Source: Theobroma cacao (Eukaryota; Streptophyta; Magnoliopsida; Malvales; Malvaceae). From it: a stretch of DNA of 64,000 nt. The stretch spans positions 15,239,161-15,303,160 of the forward strand of contig NC_030859.1 of the NCBI RefSeq assembly GCF_000208745.1, given 5' to 3'. Positions 1 to 11,437 of this stretch are shown piece by piece; within the stretch, counting starts at the first letter, position 1, and every line of letters begins with the position of its first letter. Under the pieces are notes generated by a model. That model did no database searches and had not been told where the DNA came from. It was given only the letters and a program-made list of their open reading frames with translations. Both the position numbers and the translations under genes were made by a program.

Positions 1-136
1 AGGGGGTGTAAATTTTAAAAATTTCGTATATATATACATGTACGTATATTTTACGTGAAGTGCAAAATTTATGGAAAGCATGCGTTGATAAAATTTTAAG
101 GAATTGTGGGTGTAAGTTATTTTTAGAAATCATTTG

Positions 137-178
<42 letters not shown>

Positions 179-1854
179 CGTAAAGTGTTTTAAACCAAGA
201 AACAAACTTTTCGAAAAGATTTACATCAAAGGAAATTGTGCCTTATTGTTTGTGTGGTGTGCATTCATGAAAATTATTACATATTCACCATGCTATTTTG
301 ATACAAAATATCATGCAAATATTTACAATGAACATTTTATGAAAAGAGAGTTTTAACGTGATGTGGGGACCGATATTTTGAGAAAGATTTAAAATATTCC
401 CTTGAAGATCAAATTTGAATTCTTTTAAAAGGTGATTTCATTTTAACCAAGAAATTCAAGAGTAATTGGAGACTGCTACTTGTTGTGCTATAAATTGTAT
501 TTTGAATCGAATGGCTTATGATAATGTCAGCATGATTGGTTGGATTGGTAAAAGTGCTGAAAATGTATGAACTGTTGATTTGCCTTGAGAGGCTGTAAAA
601 TAAAATAATTGCCATGTCATGCTATTGCAAATTTTATTATATGGTGGGTTTAGCTTGCTACAGTGGGCAGGTTCCATGGACCAGCCTATTAGAGGAGCAC
701 GGTAATCCCGTTATATTCTTACCTTGGTTGGAGAGGCGTGTAGGGTAACTCTTGAGGTACAATTTTAGAGTTCACTTCACGTTAAACCACCACGTGAGGG
801 TGAACTCAGTTAACTCCAAGTAACGGCTATGTTTTCAAAATAAAAATATGATTTACGCGTACATGGCTTTTTAACAGCCTTGGCGGACTCGGTTGGGATA
901 GCCCCAAGCTAAGGTATCCTTGACAACTAAGTATGAGAATGATTTTGGCACAAGCTAGGTTTCTAAGAAAGTCATAAGCCATGTTGTTTGTTTTTAACAA
1001 AAATGTAATGATTTTATATGATTTGATATAAGTTTTAATATTATGAATTATATTTCTCTGCATGGTGAAAATGGAATTAAATGATTTTTTGCAGCTCCCC
1101 TATATGTTTATTTCTGAAATGAATCTGTAATTCCTCACATATGGGGCGAGTTATGATTTGGGCATAATTTTAAATATTATTTGGTGTCGCGAGAGCTTGC
1201 TAAATTTTATTGATTTGATTTGAAAATAATTATTAATATATTTTGATGCAAAAAATTTTATTACCTCGATTATTTTTACTTTATAAGAAATTCTCGATTT
1301 TTATTTAAGGCACAAACCCTCATTTGAAACGAGTTGCTTTTATAATCTTGCATTTTTAGATTCAACTAATCTGCCGTTTGCTTGTTTCCCATTTACGCCC
1401 AACTTGCTGAGTCAATGATTATCACTGAGTCTATGAGACTCACACCCTTTTATTTCCCCTTTTGCAGATAGGGATCACCCTAGCCTGTAGTCAGTGATGC
1501 ATTCGGTCCACTGTGAATAGGTAAAGACATCTCCTAGCAATTTATTCCGAGTCGCTCCGCTATTAGAGGTCAAGTCGTAGCATTTTATTTATTAAGTTGT
1601 AAACGAATTCTAAATTTTTATATAAGCATTAATTTGGAGATTATAGATTTTAATGCATATACTTACGAATAAAAGGAAAAAGTTTGTATTGATTTTTATA
1701 TTTATGGTTCAATTTAGTATATGAAAGTATCAATATTATATGGTGATTGAATGTAGTGGATTAATGAGTAAATTCTGGAGAAGCTTGTTCGAGACTTGGT
1801 AGGTCTTTTTTAGAAGTCTTGGACGCTGGCAGTGACCGGGGAGAGGTTGTTGCA
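1..1854 (+). mobile_element. Left LTR (5'-truncated by window edge) of LARD-like element, family alpha
   Basis: This is the 3' half of a very long LTR. It aligns along its length with 6620-8447: over the first 85 or so aligned bases I counted about four differences. It ends in ...GTTGCA directly before a tRNA-iMet-type primer binding site, which fixes both boundary and orientation. It carries the block seen in all alpha copies: a conserved GTTCACTTCACG / ACCACCACGTGAGGGTGAACTC stretch near 770-810 and a conserved tract around 1440-1560. The start of this LTR lies before the window, so its target duplication cannot be read on this side. Confidence 0.85.
140..174. repeat. (AT)n microsatellite
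   Basis: An uninterrupted AT dinucleotide run inside the left alpha LTR. The equivalent place in the right LTR (about 6760) is much shorter, so the repeat length has diverged between the two LTRs. Confidence 0.95.
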
Positions 1855-1858
1855 ATAG

Positions 1859-1876
1859 TGGTATTAGAGCGCTAGG
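1859..1876 (+). other. Primer binding site (tRNA-iMet type)
   Basis: The sequence TGGTATTAGAGCGCTAGG lies four bases after the LTR end. It matches the usual plant initiator-Met primer site (TGGTATCAGAGC) with one change, C to T. This is where minus-strand DNA synthesis would be primed and it marks the start of the element interior. Confidence 0.85.
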
Positions 1877-4773
1877 TTTAGTTGAGTCCCAAGATATTCT
1901 TGTGTCAAACAGCGGAGTAGTGGAGTCGACGTAGAGTCTTGTTTATAGTTAGTGATTGCAGCACCGATTATAGACAAGAGGCTGCGTAGACTCTTTATCT
2001 TAGAAAACCACCTTGTGTAATCATAAGTGATGATTACATAACAAGAATTGACTACCGATGTCCGGGTTTGAGATGCCACCTGAGACACGAACTATTGTTG
2101 GAAATATTTTAAGTAAATGCTTCTAATGAAAGGGTGATATGATGATATACTCCTTCGACCAAGAGTGGACGAAAGTGAAGTCCGACTAATGAGTCCGTAA
2201 TAACCCATTCACTTGGTGGAGTTAAAACTTGAGCCATGATTGTCAATGGAAAGAAATTTGATGACCATTGACGGTATTTGAGGACGATATAAAGGAAACC
2301 TACGATAATGATAATAAGAGGTATATTTTGACTAAAACAAATAATGATCGTTTAGATCCACTCGAGGTTTATAAATTTAAGTATTAAGGAGATGTAAACT
2401 GATGCTCATGTGCACGAAAGTTAGTGCACTGTGATGATTAAATTTGTTTTGCTTATATATATAAATGGTGTTGAACTTTCGAGATATTTTAAATGCGAAT
2501 ATGTGGTGTATAGCAGCTTAAATGGAGCTGGTTTTGAATCTAATTAAGTAACGATGAGATCCCAAGGTTTGATGGAACTATGCTGGGTTGTAGTTATTAG
2601 TGCATGAATTAGCTCAAGGTTGAAATTAAATATTGGCGATAATGTCGAGGGACATTTAAGTAAAATCTATATTAAGTTTTATAAATATCAAAGTTGATTG
2701 TGTAGACGTTAAAGGGAAAGTAATGGTATATTGGTGTAAAGTGATAACACAAGCACGATTGAAGGTAGTCCCAATAATGAAATTGGTTAATGAGAATCCC
2801 CTTATGTAGAAATTAAAATTCAAAAATGCAAAAAGTGCATATGACTCCCATGAATCTAAATCTTAAGTGAGTAATTAATATCAAAATGAATAAAGATGTA
2901 TCCGATGGAAGTACAAAAGGTAAATGAGAATGAGAATGACTTTTAAGAATTGTGATATTGTATAAGATCCAGTGATCTCATAAAGATGAACCTAAAGAGT
3001 CAATAAGATCATAAAGCATATGCGAATACTAGATTGTGATTGGATTAGCGATGGAAGAAATACGAATGTTGTTACAATCGCACCTAAGAAGTTTAAGGAT
3101 AATTAATGTAATCATACCAAGTTAGTTCAATATGGTCCAGATTAATAACACGAACACTTTGAGAGGATCTTAAAATAATGTCCATTGGGAACTAATAAGT
3201 GGGATGTTAATAAGCATTCATTGAAATGTTAAGGTTATGAAAGGCTTTGAAGATCAGCCTTTGATTATTTAAAATTTCAACGAGATTGTATTAAAGGAAG
3301 TGTTTAAGGGTTTTGAAAATGTATGGAAAGGTGTGAGAATGCACTAGTTTGACTATGTATAAAAGTTCGAACTTGGATGGTCATCAATGGCTAGTGAGTA
3401 ACCAAACAATGTGCAAGTAAATGAACAAAGGGAGTTACAATTGGTAGGTAAGAGTGGAACTCTAATGATGAGATTGTGTTCACTGCTTTCGGCATTGAAC
3501 TATAAGTTATGAACTTGTATCCACTCTGTGAACACCTTGATGATATAGTTTGAGAAATTTTTCACTATAAGAAACATTAAAGCTCAAGGAGCAAAAGGCT
3601 ATATAGTCAAGTTGGGATTCGTGACTAATATGTCACATAAGTATGAAGATGAATTGCAAACATATAAGGATGTTTGGAAATGGTGGTTTAAGGCAATGAT
3701 TATCTCAACAATATCTAGATCTGATGAAGTTATGGTCTCGATATGCTTGTAAATACAAGAAATAAATTGTGAAATATACATTCCTCATCAGTTTCAATTT
3801 ATTTAATTAATTATCAAGGTAAAGTGCCTAAAAAGGATAGGCAAAGGATAAATTGTGTTACGAATATTTAAAGAATGAGGGTGATATGGTTTGATTAAAT
3901 GATATTACCCTTAGTGAAGGAATAAAAATACGTTACGGGAATTATAAAGATCCATTTAGGAAGAGAAGATGATTTGAGATTTTGAATATTCATATACTAG
4001 CAAAGGCTTTGGTAATGAGACCGTGGGATTTGGCATTTAGAGTAAATTTGAGGAATTTCAAGTTAGATATGTTGTATGCGGTTAATGATGAACAAATTCG
4101 CTATTGATTAAAGATATTGATTAAGATTATAAAGATATATACAAGAATATCATTAATTATTGCATTGTCTTGTGGTATAAGTTGAAATTATCTAGTGATG
4201 CACTCGATCATGAAAGTGATGGAGTTTTATTTTTGAGAATATAGTTACCAATGGTATTAGATTTGAATCATCTTTGATGTTAAATATATCTAAAATAAAT
4301 AAAACATGTCTTGATCTTTAAGTAGTATGAAATGCTCGCATGGAAATGGTATGGAAGTGTGTAAACTGAAATAAAGATAGGTTGACAAGTTAGACCCGTA
4401 GTCAATGGTTGGATAAATGTTTGAATGTCGAAAGGTTTGATAAAGGATCAAGGTAGAGGAAATTGTAGATGGCTATGTAAACATGCATAATTGATGATTT
4501 AAGAATGATTTGATGGAGGTGTGACTAGGATTAATGATATATTTAATTTCTCTTTATAAGAGGAAGAATAATATCGATTTAATTCGAGAAGTATGGTACT
4601 TATAAATAAAAGTAATATGACATTGCCGAGTTTTCTATAAAGATTGAAAATTGATTTAATTCATAAGATTGAGATCTTATATGGAGAATGTCCAACGAAA
4701 GTGATGTAGAAGAATTTTAGAATTTTGATTGGTCACCGTATGTTCGTTAGAATTCGAGGACGAATTTATTTTT

Positions 4774-4785
4774 AAGTGGGGGAGA
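4774..4785 (+). other. Polypurine tract of LARD-like element
   Basis: The purine run AAGTGGGGGAGA lies one base before the TG that opens the right LTR. This is the plus-strand primer of LTR retrotransposons and supports the boundary at 4787. Confidence 0.85.
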
Positions 4786-5195
4786 TTGTAATACCCCGCA
4801 CCCTCGTTGGACACAAATAAGACCTTATTGATCAAACGAATGATCGTTTGATGTGAATTGGCGTGCTAAAGAGCGACAAAGGATGAAAGGAACGTTCAAG
4901 AATAAAATGCTTCACGCGTGCAGAAACAATAATTAAATAATAATATTTTTGTTGGAGAGGAATTAGTAAGCTAAAGGATGAATCGGAAGTAAACCGAGAT
5001 GTAATGATGTGCTTCGGGACCAAAGAAGGCAAGTAAAAAATTTTGAAATAAAATAATATTTTATCTAATAAAATAATATTAAAATATTAATATTTTATAT
5101 GTTGTCGGAATTAGTCATGAAAAATGGAATATGACTAATTTAAGTGGGGGAGAAGAAGTAAAGAAGAATTTTGAAGGAAAACGACGATAATTGTG

Positions 5196-5577
5196 NNNNN
5201 NNNNNNNNNNNNNNNNNNNNNNNNNNNNNNNNNNNNNNNNNNNNNNNNNNNNNNNNNNNNNNNNNNNNNNNNNNNNNNNNNNNNNNNNNNNNNNNNNNNN
5301 NNNNNNNNNNNNNNNNNNNNNNNNNNNNNNNNNNNNNNNNNNNNNNNNNNNNNNNNNNNNNNNNNNNNNNNNNNNNNNNNNNNNNNNNNNNNNNNNNNNN
5401 NNNNNNNNNNNNNNNNNNNNNNNNNNNNNNNNNNNNNNNNNNNNNNNNNNNNNNNNNNNNNNNNNNNNNNNNNNNNNNNNNNNNNNNNNNNNNNNNNNNN
5501 NNNNNNNNNNNNNNNNNNNNNNNNNNNNNNNNNNNNNNNNNNNNNNNNNNNNNNNNNNNNNNNNNNNNNNNNNNNNN
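5196..5577. other. Assembly gap (382 Ns)
   Basis: A run of N characters inside the right alpha LTR. Any reading frame crossing it is meaningless. True length is unknown. Confidence 1.
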
Positions 5578-5739
5578 ATGTAGAAATGATGGTGGGGCCG
5601 GCCATGTGAGATGAAAGAAATGAAAAAGAGATAAAAGAGAAAAAAGAGAGGAAGTCGGTTTAGAGTGGGATAAGAGAAATAAAGGAAAGAAAGAACCGTG
5701 GGAGAGGAAGAGAAAAGATAATGGTTTTGCTGCACTTTG

Positions 5740-6130
5740 AGAAAGGAAAAAGAGAGCTTTTGCTACAATTTTTGGAGGAAGAAGAAAGCTGAAAATTTGT
5801 GAGGTAAGAAGCTGATTTTTGCTGCACTTTGAGAGAGAAAATTCGATGTTTTTTAGAGGGATTTTGGTGCTGAAAATTCAAGGTTTTTGCTGCTGAATTT
5901 TGAGGTTATGTTGCTGGAAATTTTTAAAGGTTCTTGCTACCATTGAAGGACAACTTTGGTTGCTGAAAATTTGAGCTGTTTGCTGCCAATTTGTGCAGAA
6001 AAATTGGAGCTGTTTACTGGTAGTTTGTGCAAGAAATTTGGACAGCTTTGTGCTACCAAAATTGAGAAGTTTTGTTGCTGGAAATTTGAGCTGAAAATCT
6101 GCTGATTGTAAAGCAAAAAATGGCAGCAAA
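5740..6130. repeat. Diffuse GCTG-rich repeat in alpha LTR
   Basis: Motifs like TTGCTGCTGAAAATTTGAG recur at roughly 30-45 bp spacing with many changes. The same section of the minus-strand alpha LTR at the window end (63640-63960) carries palindromic AGCAGCT..AGCTGCT modules, so this is the decayed equivalent. Confidence 0.55.
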
Positions 6131-8447
6131 AAGGGTGAGAAAATGAGGCTTTTGGTGACCGATTTTGAGAGGAAAGGAAGAGAGGAAGCCACGGTGGTGA
6201 AGAGAGGAAGCCATGGTGGTGAAGGGAGTGACGGGCTAGAAAAAAAAAGAAGAAGAAACGTGGAAGAGAGAAAAAGAAAGAAAAAGAAATAGAAAATAAA
6301 AATAAATGGGCTTAACCCAAATAGGAAAAATGGAGAAGCCCATGAAGAAAGCCCAATGGTAAGTTAATGTTATATTTTAAGGTTTATAGGTAGTTTAATA
6401 TTGTGCATGTTTTGGATGAAAAATATGCAAGTTGCTTAAAGAATTTTTAATTAAGTTGCTACCCATACAAATGTGTGATTAAGTATACTGAGTTCGAATT
6501 GTTGCTAGGAAAGTTTGTCGTGGAGGCGTGCTAAACGAAGTATGTGACCGACAAATAGGAATAACTATATACGCGTACGAATCAATAGTGAAGTAATATC
6601 CCACTATTATGAGGTGAGTAGGGGGTTTCAATTTTAAAAATAACATATATATATACATTTACGTATATTTTACTTGAAGTGCAAAATTTATGGAAAGCAT
6701 GCGTTGATAGAATTTTAAGGAATTATGCGTGTAAGTTATTTTTAGAAATCATTTGGAATATATATATACATTATACGTAAAGTGTTTTAAACCGGGAAAC
6801 AAGCTTTTTGAAAAGATTTACATCAAAGGAAATTGTGCCTTATTGTTTGTGTGATGTGCATTCATGAAATTTATTACATATTCACCATGCTATTTTGATA
6901 CAAAATATCATGCAAATATTTACAATGAACATTTTATGAAAAGAGAGTTTTAACGTGATGTGGGGATCGATATCTTGAGAAAGATTTAAAATATCCCCTT
7001 GAAGATCGAATTTGAATTCTTTTAAAAGGTGATTTTATTTTAACCAAAAAATTCAAGAGTAATTAGAGACTGCTACTTGTTGTGTTATAAATTGTATTTT
7101 GAATCGAATGGCTTATGATAATGTGGGCATGATTGGCTAGATTGGTAAATGTGTTGAAAATGTATAAACTCTTCTTTGCCTTGATAGGCTAGGTTGTAAA
7201 ATAATTGCCAAGTCATGCTATTGCAAATTTTATTGTATGGTGGGTTTATCTTGCTACAGTGGGCGGGTTCGGTAGACCAGCTTATTATAGGGGTACAGTA
7301 ACCCCGTTATATTCTTATCTCGATTGGAGAGGCGTGTAGGGTAACTCTCGAGGTACAACTTTAGAGTTCACTTCACACCAAACCACCATGTGAGGGTGAA
7401 CTCAGCCAACGCCAAGGAACGGTTATGTTTTCAAAAATATATATGATTTATGCGTACATGACTTTTTAACAGCCTTGGCAGATTCGGTTGGGATAGCCCC
7501 AGGCCAAGGTATCCCTGACAACCGAGTATGAGAATGATTTTGGCACAAGCCAAGATTTTAAGAAAGTCATAAGCCATGTTGTTTATTTTTGACAAAAATG
7601 TAATGGTTTTATATGAGTGGAAATAAGTTTTAATATTATGAATTATATTTCTCTACATGGTGAAAATGGAATTAAACGGTTTTTCGCAACTCCCCTATTT
7701 GTTTATCTGTGAAATGAATCTATAATTCCTTGCATATGGGGCGAGTTATGATTTGTGCATGATTTTACATATTATTTGGTTTCACGGGAGCTTGCTAAAT
7801 TTTATTGATTTGATTCGAAAATGATTATTAATATATTTTGATGCGAAAAATTTTATTCCCTCGATTATTTATACTTTATAAGAAATTCTTGATTTCTATA
7901 TAAGGCACAAACCCTAGTTTGAAATGAGTTGCTTTTATAATCTTGCATTTTTATATTCAACTGATCTACCGTTTGCTTGTTTCCCATCTACGCTCTACTC
8001 GCTGAGTCGATGATTATCATTGAGTCTATAAGACTCACACCCCTTTATTTCCCCTTTTGCAGATAGGGATCGGCCTAGCGTGTAGTCAGTGACGCGTTTG
8101 GTCCACTGTGAATAGGTAAAGGTATCTTCTAGCAATTTATTCCGAGTTACTCTGCTGTTAGAGGTCAAGTCGTAGCATTTTATTTATTAAGTTGAAAACG
8201 AATTCTAAATTTTTATATAAACATTAATTGGAGATTATAGATTTTAATGCATATACTTACGAATAAAAGGAAAAAGTTTATATTGATTTTATATTTATGG
8301 TTCCATTTAGTATATGAAAGTATCAATATTATATGGTGATTGAATGTAGTGGATGAATGAGTAAATTCTAGACAGGCTTGTTCGAGACTTGGCGGGTCTT
8401 TTCAAGAAGTCTTGGACGCCGACAACGACCGGGGAGAGGTCGTTGCA

Positions 8448-8523
8448 AGGGTCCTACCACCTCCACGAGCTACTGATCATAAGATGGAATTACTCTTTGG
8501 AGTCAAGCCACTTGTAAAGGGAT
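8448..8523 (+). pseudogene. Ty3/gypsy pol fragment 1 (start of reverse transcriptase)
   Basis: From 8453 this short stretch reads LPPPRATDHKMELLFGVKPL, the well-known stretch before the RT fingers in Ty3/gypsy pol (LPPxRxxDHxIxL...G..P). It is cut by the alpha LTR on its left and the gamma LTR on its right. The next residues of the same gene (PYRMASP...) are found at 17136, so both flanking elements inserted into one pol gene. It is non-functional in this state. Confidence 0.8.
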
Positions 8524-9869
8524 TGTGAAACCCCAATTTTACATGTTATGGAAATTTGGTGAAAACTTAAAATTTTATGATTTATATGTTGGTGACGAGT
8601 ATCTAAGAAAATTCCTTGTCATTTGATGTAAACCTCTCCATATTTTTTTGTGTTATATTCATGGATAAATGATGGTTCCAAGAATGGATTAAAGGAAACA
8701 ATAGATATTTATTTTTAAAAAAATTATATTTAATTGCATTGCATGATAGAAACCTTTATACATACAAAAGAAACAATATTCAACTGAAAGGTTGTAGTCA
8801 AAATACTGTCAGTTGACTAGCTTACAAAAAAGGACAAAGTTCAATACCTTGTGTATCTATACTGTAACACCCCGTACCCTCATATAGTAGGCAATATAAC
8901 TGCATCGATAAGATGAAGGGCTAATTGACGTGAATTTAAGTGTCAAAGAGCGGTGATGGGTTAAAGAAATATTCTAGAGTAAAATATTTCAGACGCAAGG
9001 AAATAAGAATTAAATAATAATATTTTTATTGAGGATGAATTAGCAAGATAAAAAGTGATTCAGAAGTGAATCGGGCCATAATAAGACATTTTGGGTTCTA
9101 AGGAGACAAGTGGAAAATCTTGAAATAAAATAATATTAAATTATCAATATTTTATTTGATGTTGAAATTAGTCATGAAGGAGGAGTATATGGTCAATCTA
9201 AGTGGGGGAGAAGAAGAACAAGGGAATTTTGGGGAAAAACGACGTTAGTGGGGCTCGTGTGTCTTTATTAAATAAATCTAGCGCGGGTAAGTATATATTT
9301 AAATATTATGGTGATACCGCGTTGAAGTGCAAACTTTATATTTTATTTGTACAAATGTAAAGGAAGAAAAATAGAAGAAATTGATATTAAAACATTGTTG
9401 GGAGGACTAAATTAAAATGGGGAGAAACATGGAGGGCTAAATGATAATTTTTCCATTAAGTTGGTCAAAGCTTCCAAAGGAAGCTTTGACTATTTTCTTC
9501 ATTTTCCATGGCTGATCCTTATCTCCCTAAAAAGGCATTTTGTTCTTTATCCTCTCCCTCCCAATGCCATTTTCTTCTCTTCACCATGGAAAATCCAAAA
9601 TTTTCCATTTTCTTTTCCTTTCTTTCTTTTCCCTTCCTTTCTTTTCTTACTTTTTCCTCTCCCTACCTCTTTGTGCGCCAAAATCACAACTCTCAACCCT
9701 ATTTTTTCAGCATAACTGAACCCTAGGAGAGAGAAAGAAAAATCTCTCTTTCTTTTCTTTATTTTTCCATTATACTTCACTTTCATCACTACCTAAGCTT
9801 TTTGCTTCGGATCTGGGTTTTAAAGCCAAAAGGTATATATTTTCAACTTTTGGATTTTGAAATTTATGG

Positions 9870-9871
<2 letters not shown>

Positions 9872-9912
<41 letters not shown>
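9872..9912. repeat. (AT)n microsatellite
   Basis: A pure TA run of about 40 bases inside the beta solo LTR. Confidence 0.95.
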
Positions 9913-9914
<2 letters not shown>

Positions 9915-10519
9915 GATTTTATTTTCTAATTTTCTTCAAATTTCTTTTCTTGGAAATATTAGGTTTCTATTGATCTGTATAGCTCCAAGCTCATCCAGGT
10001 AAAGAAACTTTAAATTGGAATAGTTGGTCTAATGGGTTTGTGAATTAGACTAGAATTTTAGGTTAAATGTTAGGTTAGACTGTAGATTGTCTTGTGTAAA
10101 TTTATTAGAATGATTAGATTCAATTTATGACATATTTGAGGTTGTTATGGTTTATTGACAAATATAGGTGCTAATGGCATTTTAGGACTTATTTAGATTA
10201 GGACCTTGTTGGTGCTAGTTTTGTAAGGTGAGTGAACTTGCATTTAAAAGGTTTAGAACAAATGCACATGTGTTGAATGAAATGCTAGAATATCCTTGGT
10301 TGACTCTTTTAAAATTTATGCACGGGAACAAGCTTTTCACAAGTGATACTTCTACGTTTTTAAACGCATAATGTGATGAATTACGTATTTGAAATATTAT
10401 GTTGAATTGCTAATTGAATTGTGGTATGTGATGTATTGTCGTGCAAAGATTCTTATTACATGTTGTTATCTGTACCATGCATTGAAATGTATTATTGAAT
10501 GATAATTATAACCGTGCGT

Positions 10520-10765
10520 TTGTGGTGTGGGAGTGCACATGACGGTGATGATGGTGTGCTGTGTGGGAGTGCACACGGTGATGATATTTGCCATGTGCGG
10601 TGTGGGAGTGCACATGATGGGGATGTGGTGTGCGGGGTGGGAGTGCACACGACGATGATTATATATGCCATGTGCGTTGCGGGAGTGCACATGATATTTT
10701 CCATGTGCTGTGTGGGAGTGCACATGAGGATATTAGCTATGTGCAGTGTGGGAGTGGACATGAGC
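10520..10765. repeat. Tandem hairpin array in beta LTR
   Basis: About seven copies of TGTGGGAGTGCACATG at irregular 30-45 bp spacing. Several (10591-10616, 10668-10693, 10700-10725) form a hairpin with stem CATGTGC/GCACATG around a loop containing TGGGAGT. Open frames across it on both strands are products of the repeat, not genes. Confidence 0.85.
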
Positions 10766-11437
10766 TGAGTTGAGGATGGCAGTTGTGTGCGTTGAGCCAT
10801 GTTGTCTAATTAGGATTGACCTTGTAGTGTTTCATGCATGTTTGAAATGTGATTGCATTGAATGTTGAAAGTTGAATTTCCTAAATGTTTTAAAATGATT
10901 TAAAAGTCAACATGGCATCGAGTTTGTTTATGATATACAAATTGCATGGTTTCAATACAAGTGCATCGTGTTTTCTAAAAATCTTCCGTATCGTTTGCTT
11001 GTTCCCTTCCTATGTTAACTCACTAGGTTTATACTCGCCCTTTTCAACTTCATGTTTTAGTTTTCAGGATTGAAAGTAGTTAGATCCTAGGTCGAGGTGT
11101 TCCCTTTTATTCATCTTTCGGTAGGTTCACTACGACTCGCAATGATAACACCCACGCCCAGAGTCACTCCGCTGGTTGTTAGGGGTCTATTGTACGTTTA
11201 TATATGATGGTTTAATGTAAATTGTGAGATTTGTTATGAACTTTGTATGTACTTGGTTTTCACGATTTAAATTTCAAAGAGATTGTTATTAGAAATTATG
11301 AGTTTTAGATCCTAAAGAAAAAAAGAAGTGATAGATGGACTACTAACGGGTTTACATAGAGAGGCTTGCTTGGGCCTAGTGGGCTATGCCTATTAGGCCC
11401 ATGCACCGGTCATGGCCCGGGGTTTTGGGCTGTGACA

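Larger units (their letters stand above)
1855..4786 (+). mobile_element. Interior of LARD-like LTR element, non-coding
   Basis: About 2.9 kb lie between the PBS and the polypurine tract. No frame on either strand gives a recognisable gag, protease, RT, RNaseH or integrase segment, and every frame is broken often. The last stretch before the tract (about 4745-4785, reading GAATTCGAGGACGAATTT) resembles the end of pol in Tekay/Del-like Ty3 elements, which suggests derivation from a gypsy parent. Long LTRs around a non-coding interior fit the definition of a LARD (large retrotransposon derivative), mobilised in trans. Complete decay of an autonomous copy is the alternative. Confidence 0.7.
4787..8447 (+). 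mobile_element. Right LTR of LARD-like element, family alpha (about 3.66 kb)
   Basis: It opens with TGTAATACCCCG straight after the polypurine tract and closes with ...CGTTGCA at 8447. The region from 6620 on is collinear with 1-1854. At 3661 bp, including a 382-base gap of Ns, this is an unusually long LTR. The following bases AGGGT (8448-8452) would be the right target-site copy; the left copy lies outside the window. The element sits inside the pol gene of an older Ty3 element, whose reading frame resumes at 8453. Confidence 0.88.
8863..11437 (+). mobile_element. Solo LTR, family beta, TSD TATAC
   Basis: It runs from TGTAACACCCCGTACC to ...GGGCTGTGACA and is flanked by a perfect 5-bp target duplication TATAC (8858-8862 and 11438-11442). 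There is no PBS, interior or second LTR, so it is a solo LTR (2575 bp) left by LTR-LTR recombination. Its first 380 or so bases resemble the alpha LTR start at 4787. Its last kilobase resembles the beta copy at 18948-21548, with the shared CTCACT.GGTTTATACTC and GGTCGAG.TG blocks. Confidence 0.9.

Noticed and set aside
5115..5735. Long open frames on both strands across 5115-5735
   Set aside because: They exist only because the N gap has no stop codons.
9461..9789. Overlapping open frames rich in Phe, Ser, Leu (plus) and Lys, Arg (minus)
   Set aside because: They fall in a pyrimidine-rich tract of a solo LTR and have no domain.
10466..10800. His/Cys-rich and Gly/Val-rich open frames on both strands
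   Set aside because: Translations of the tandem hairpin repeat; the periodicity is DNA-level.
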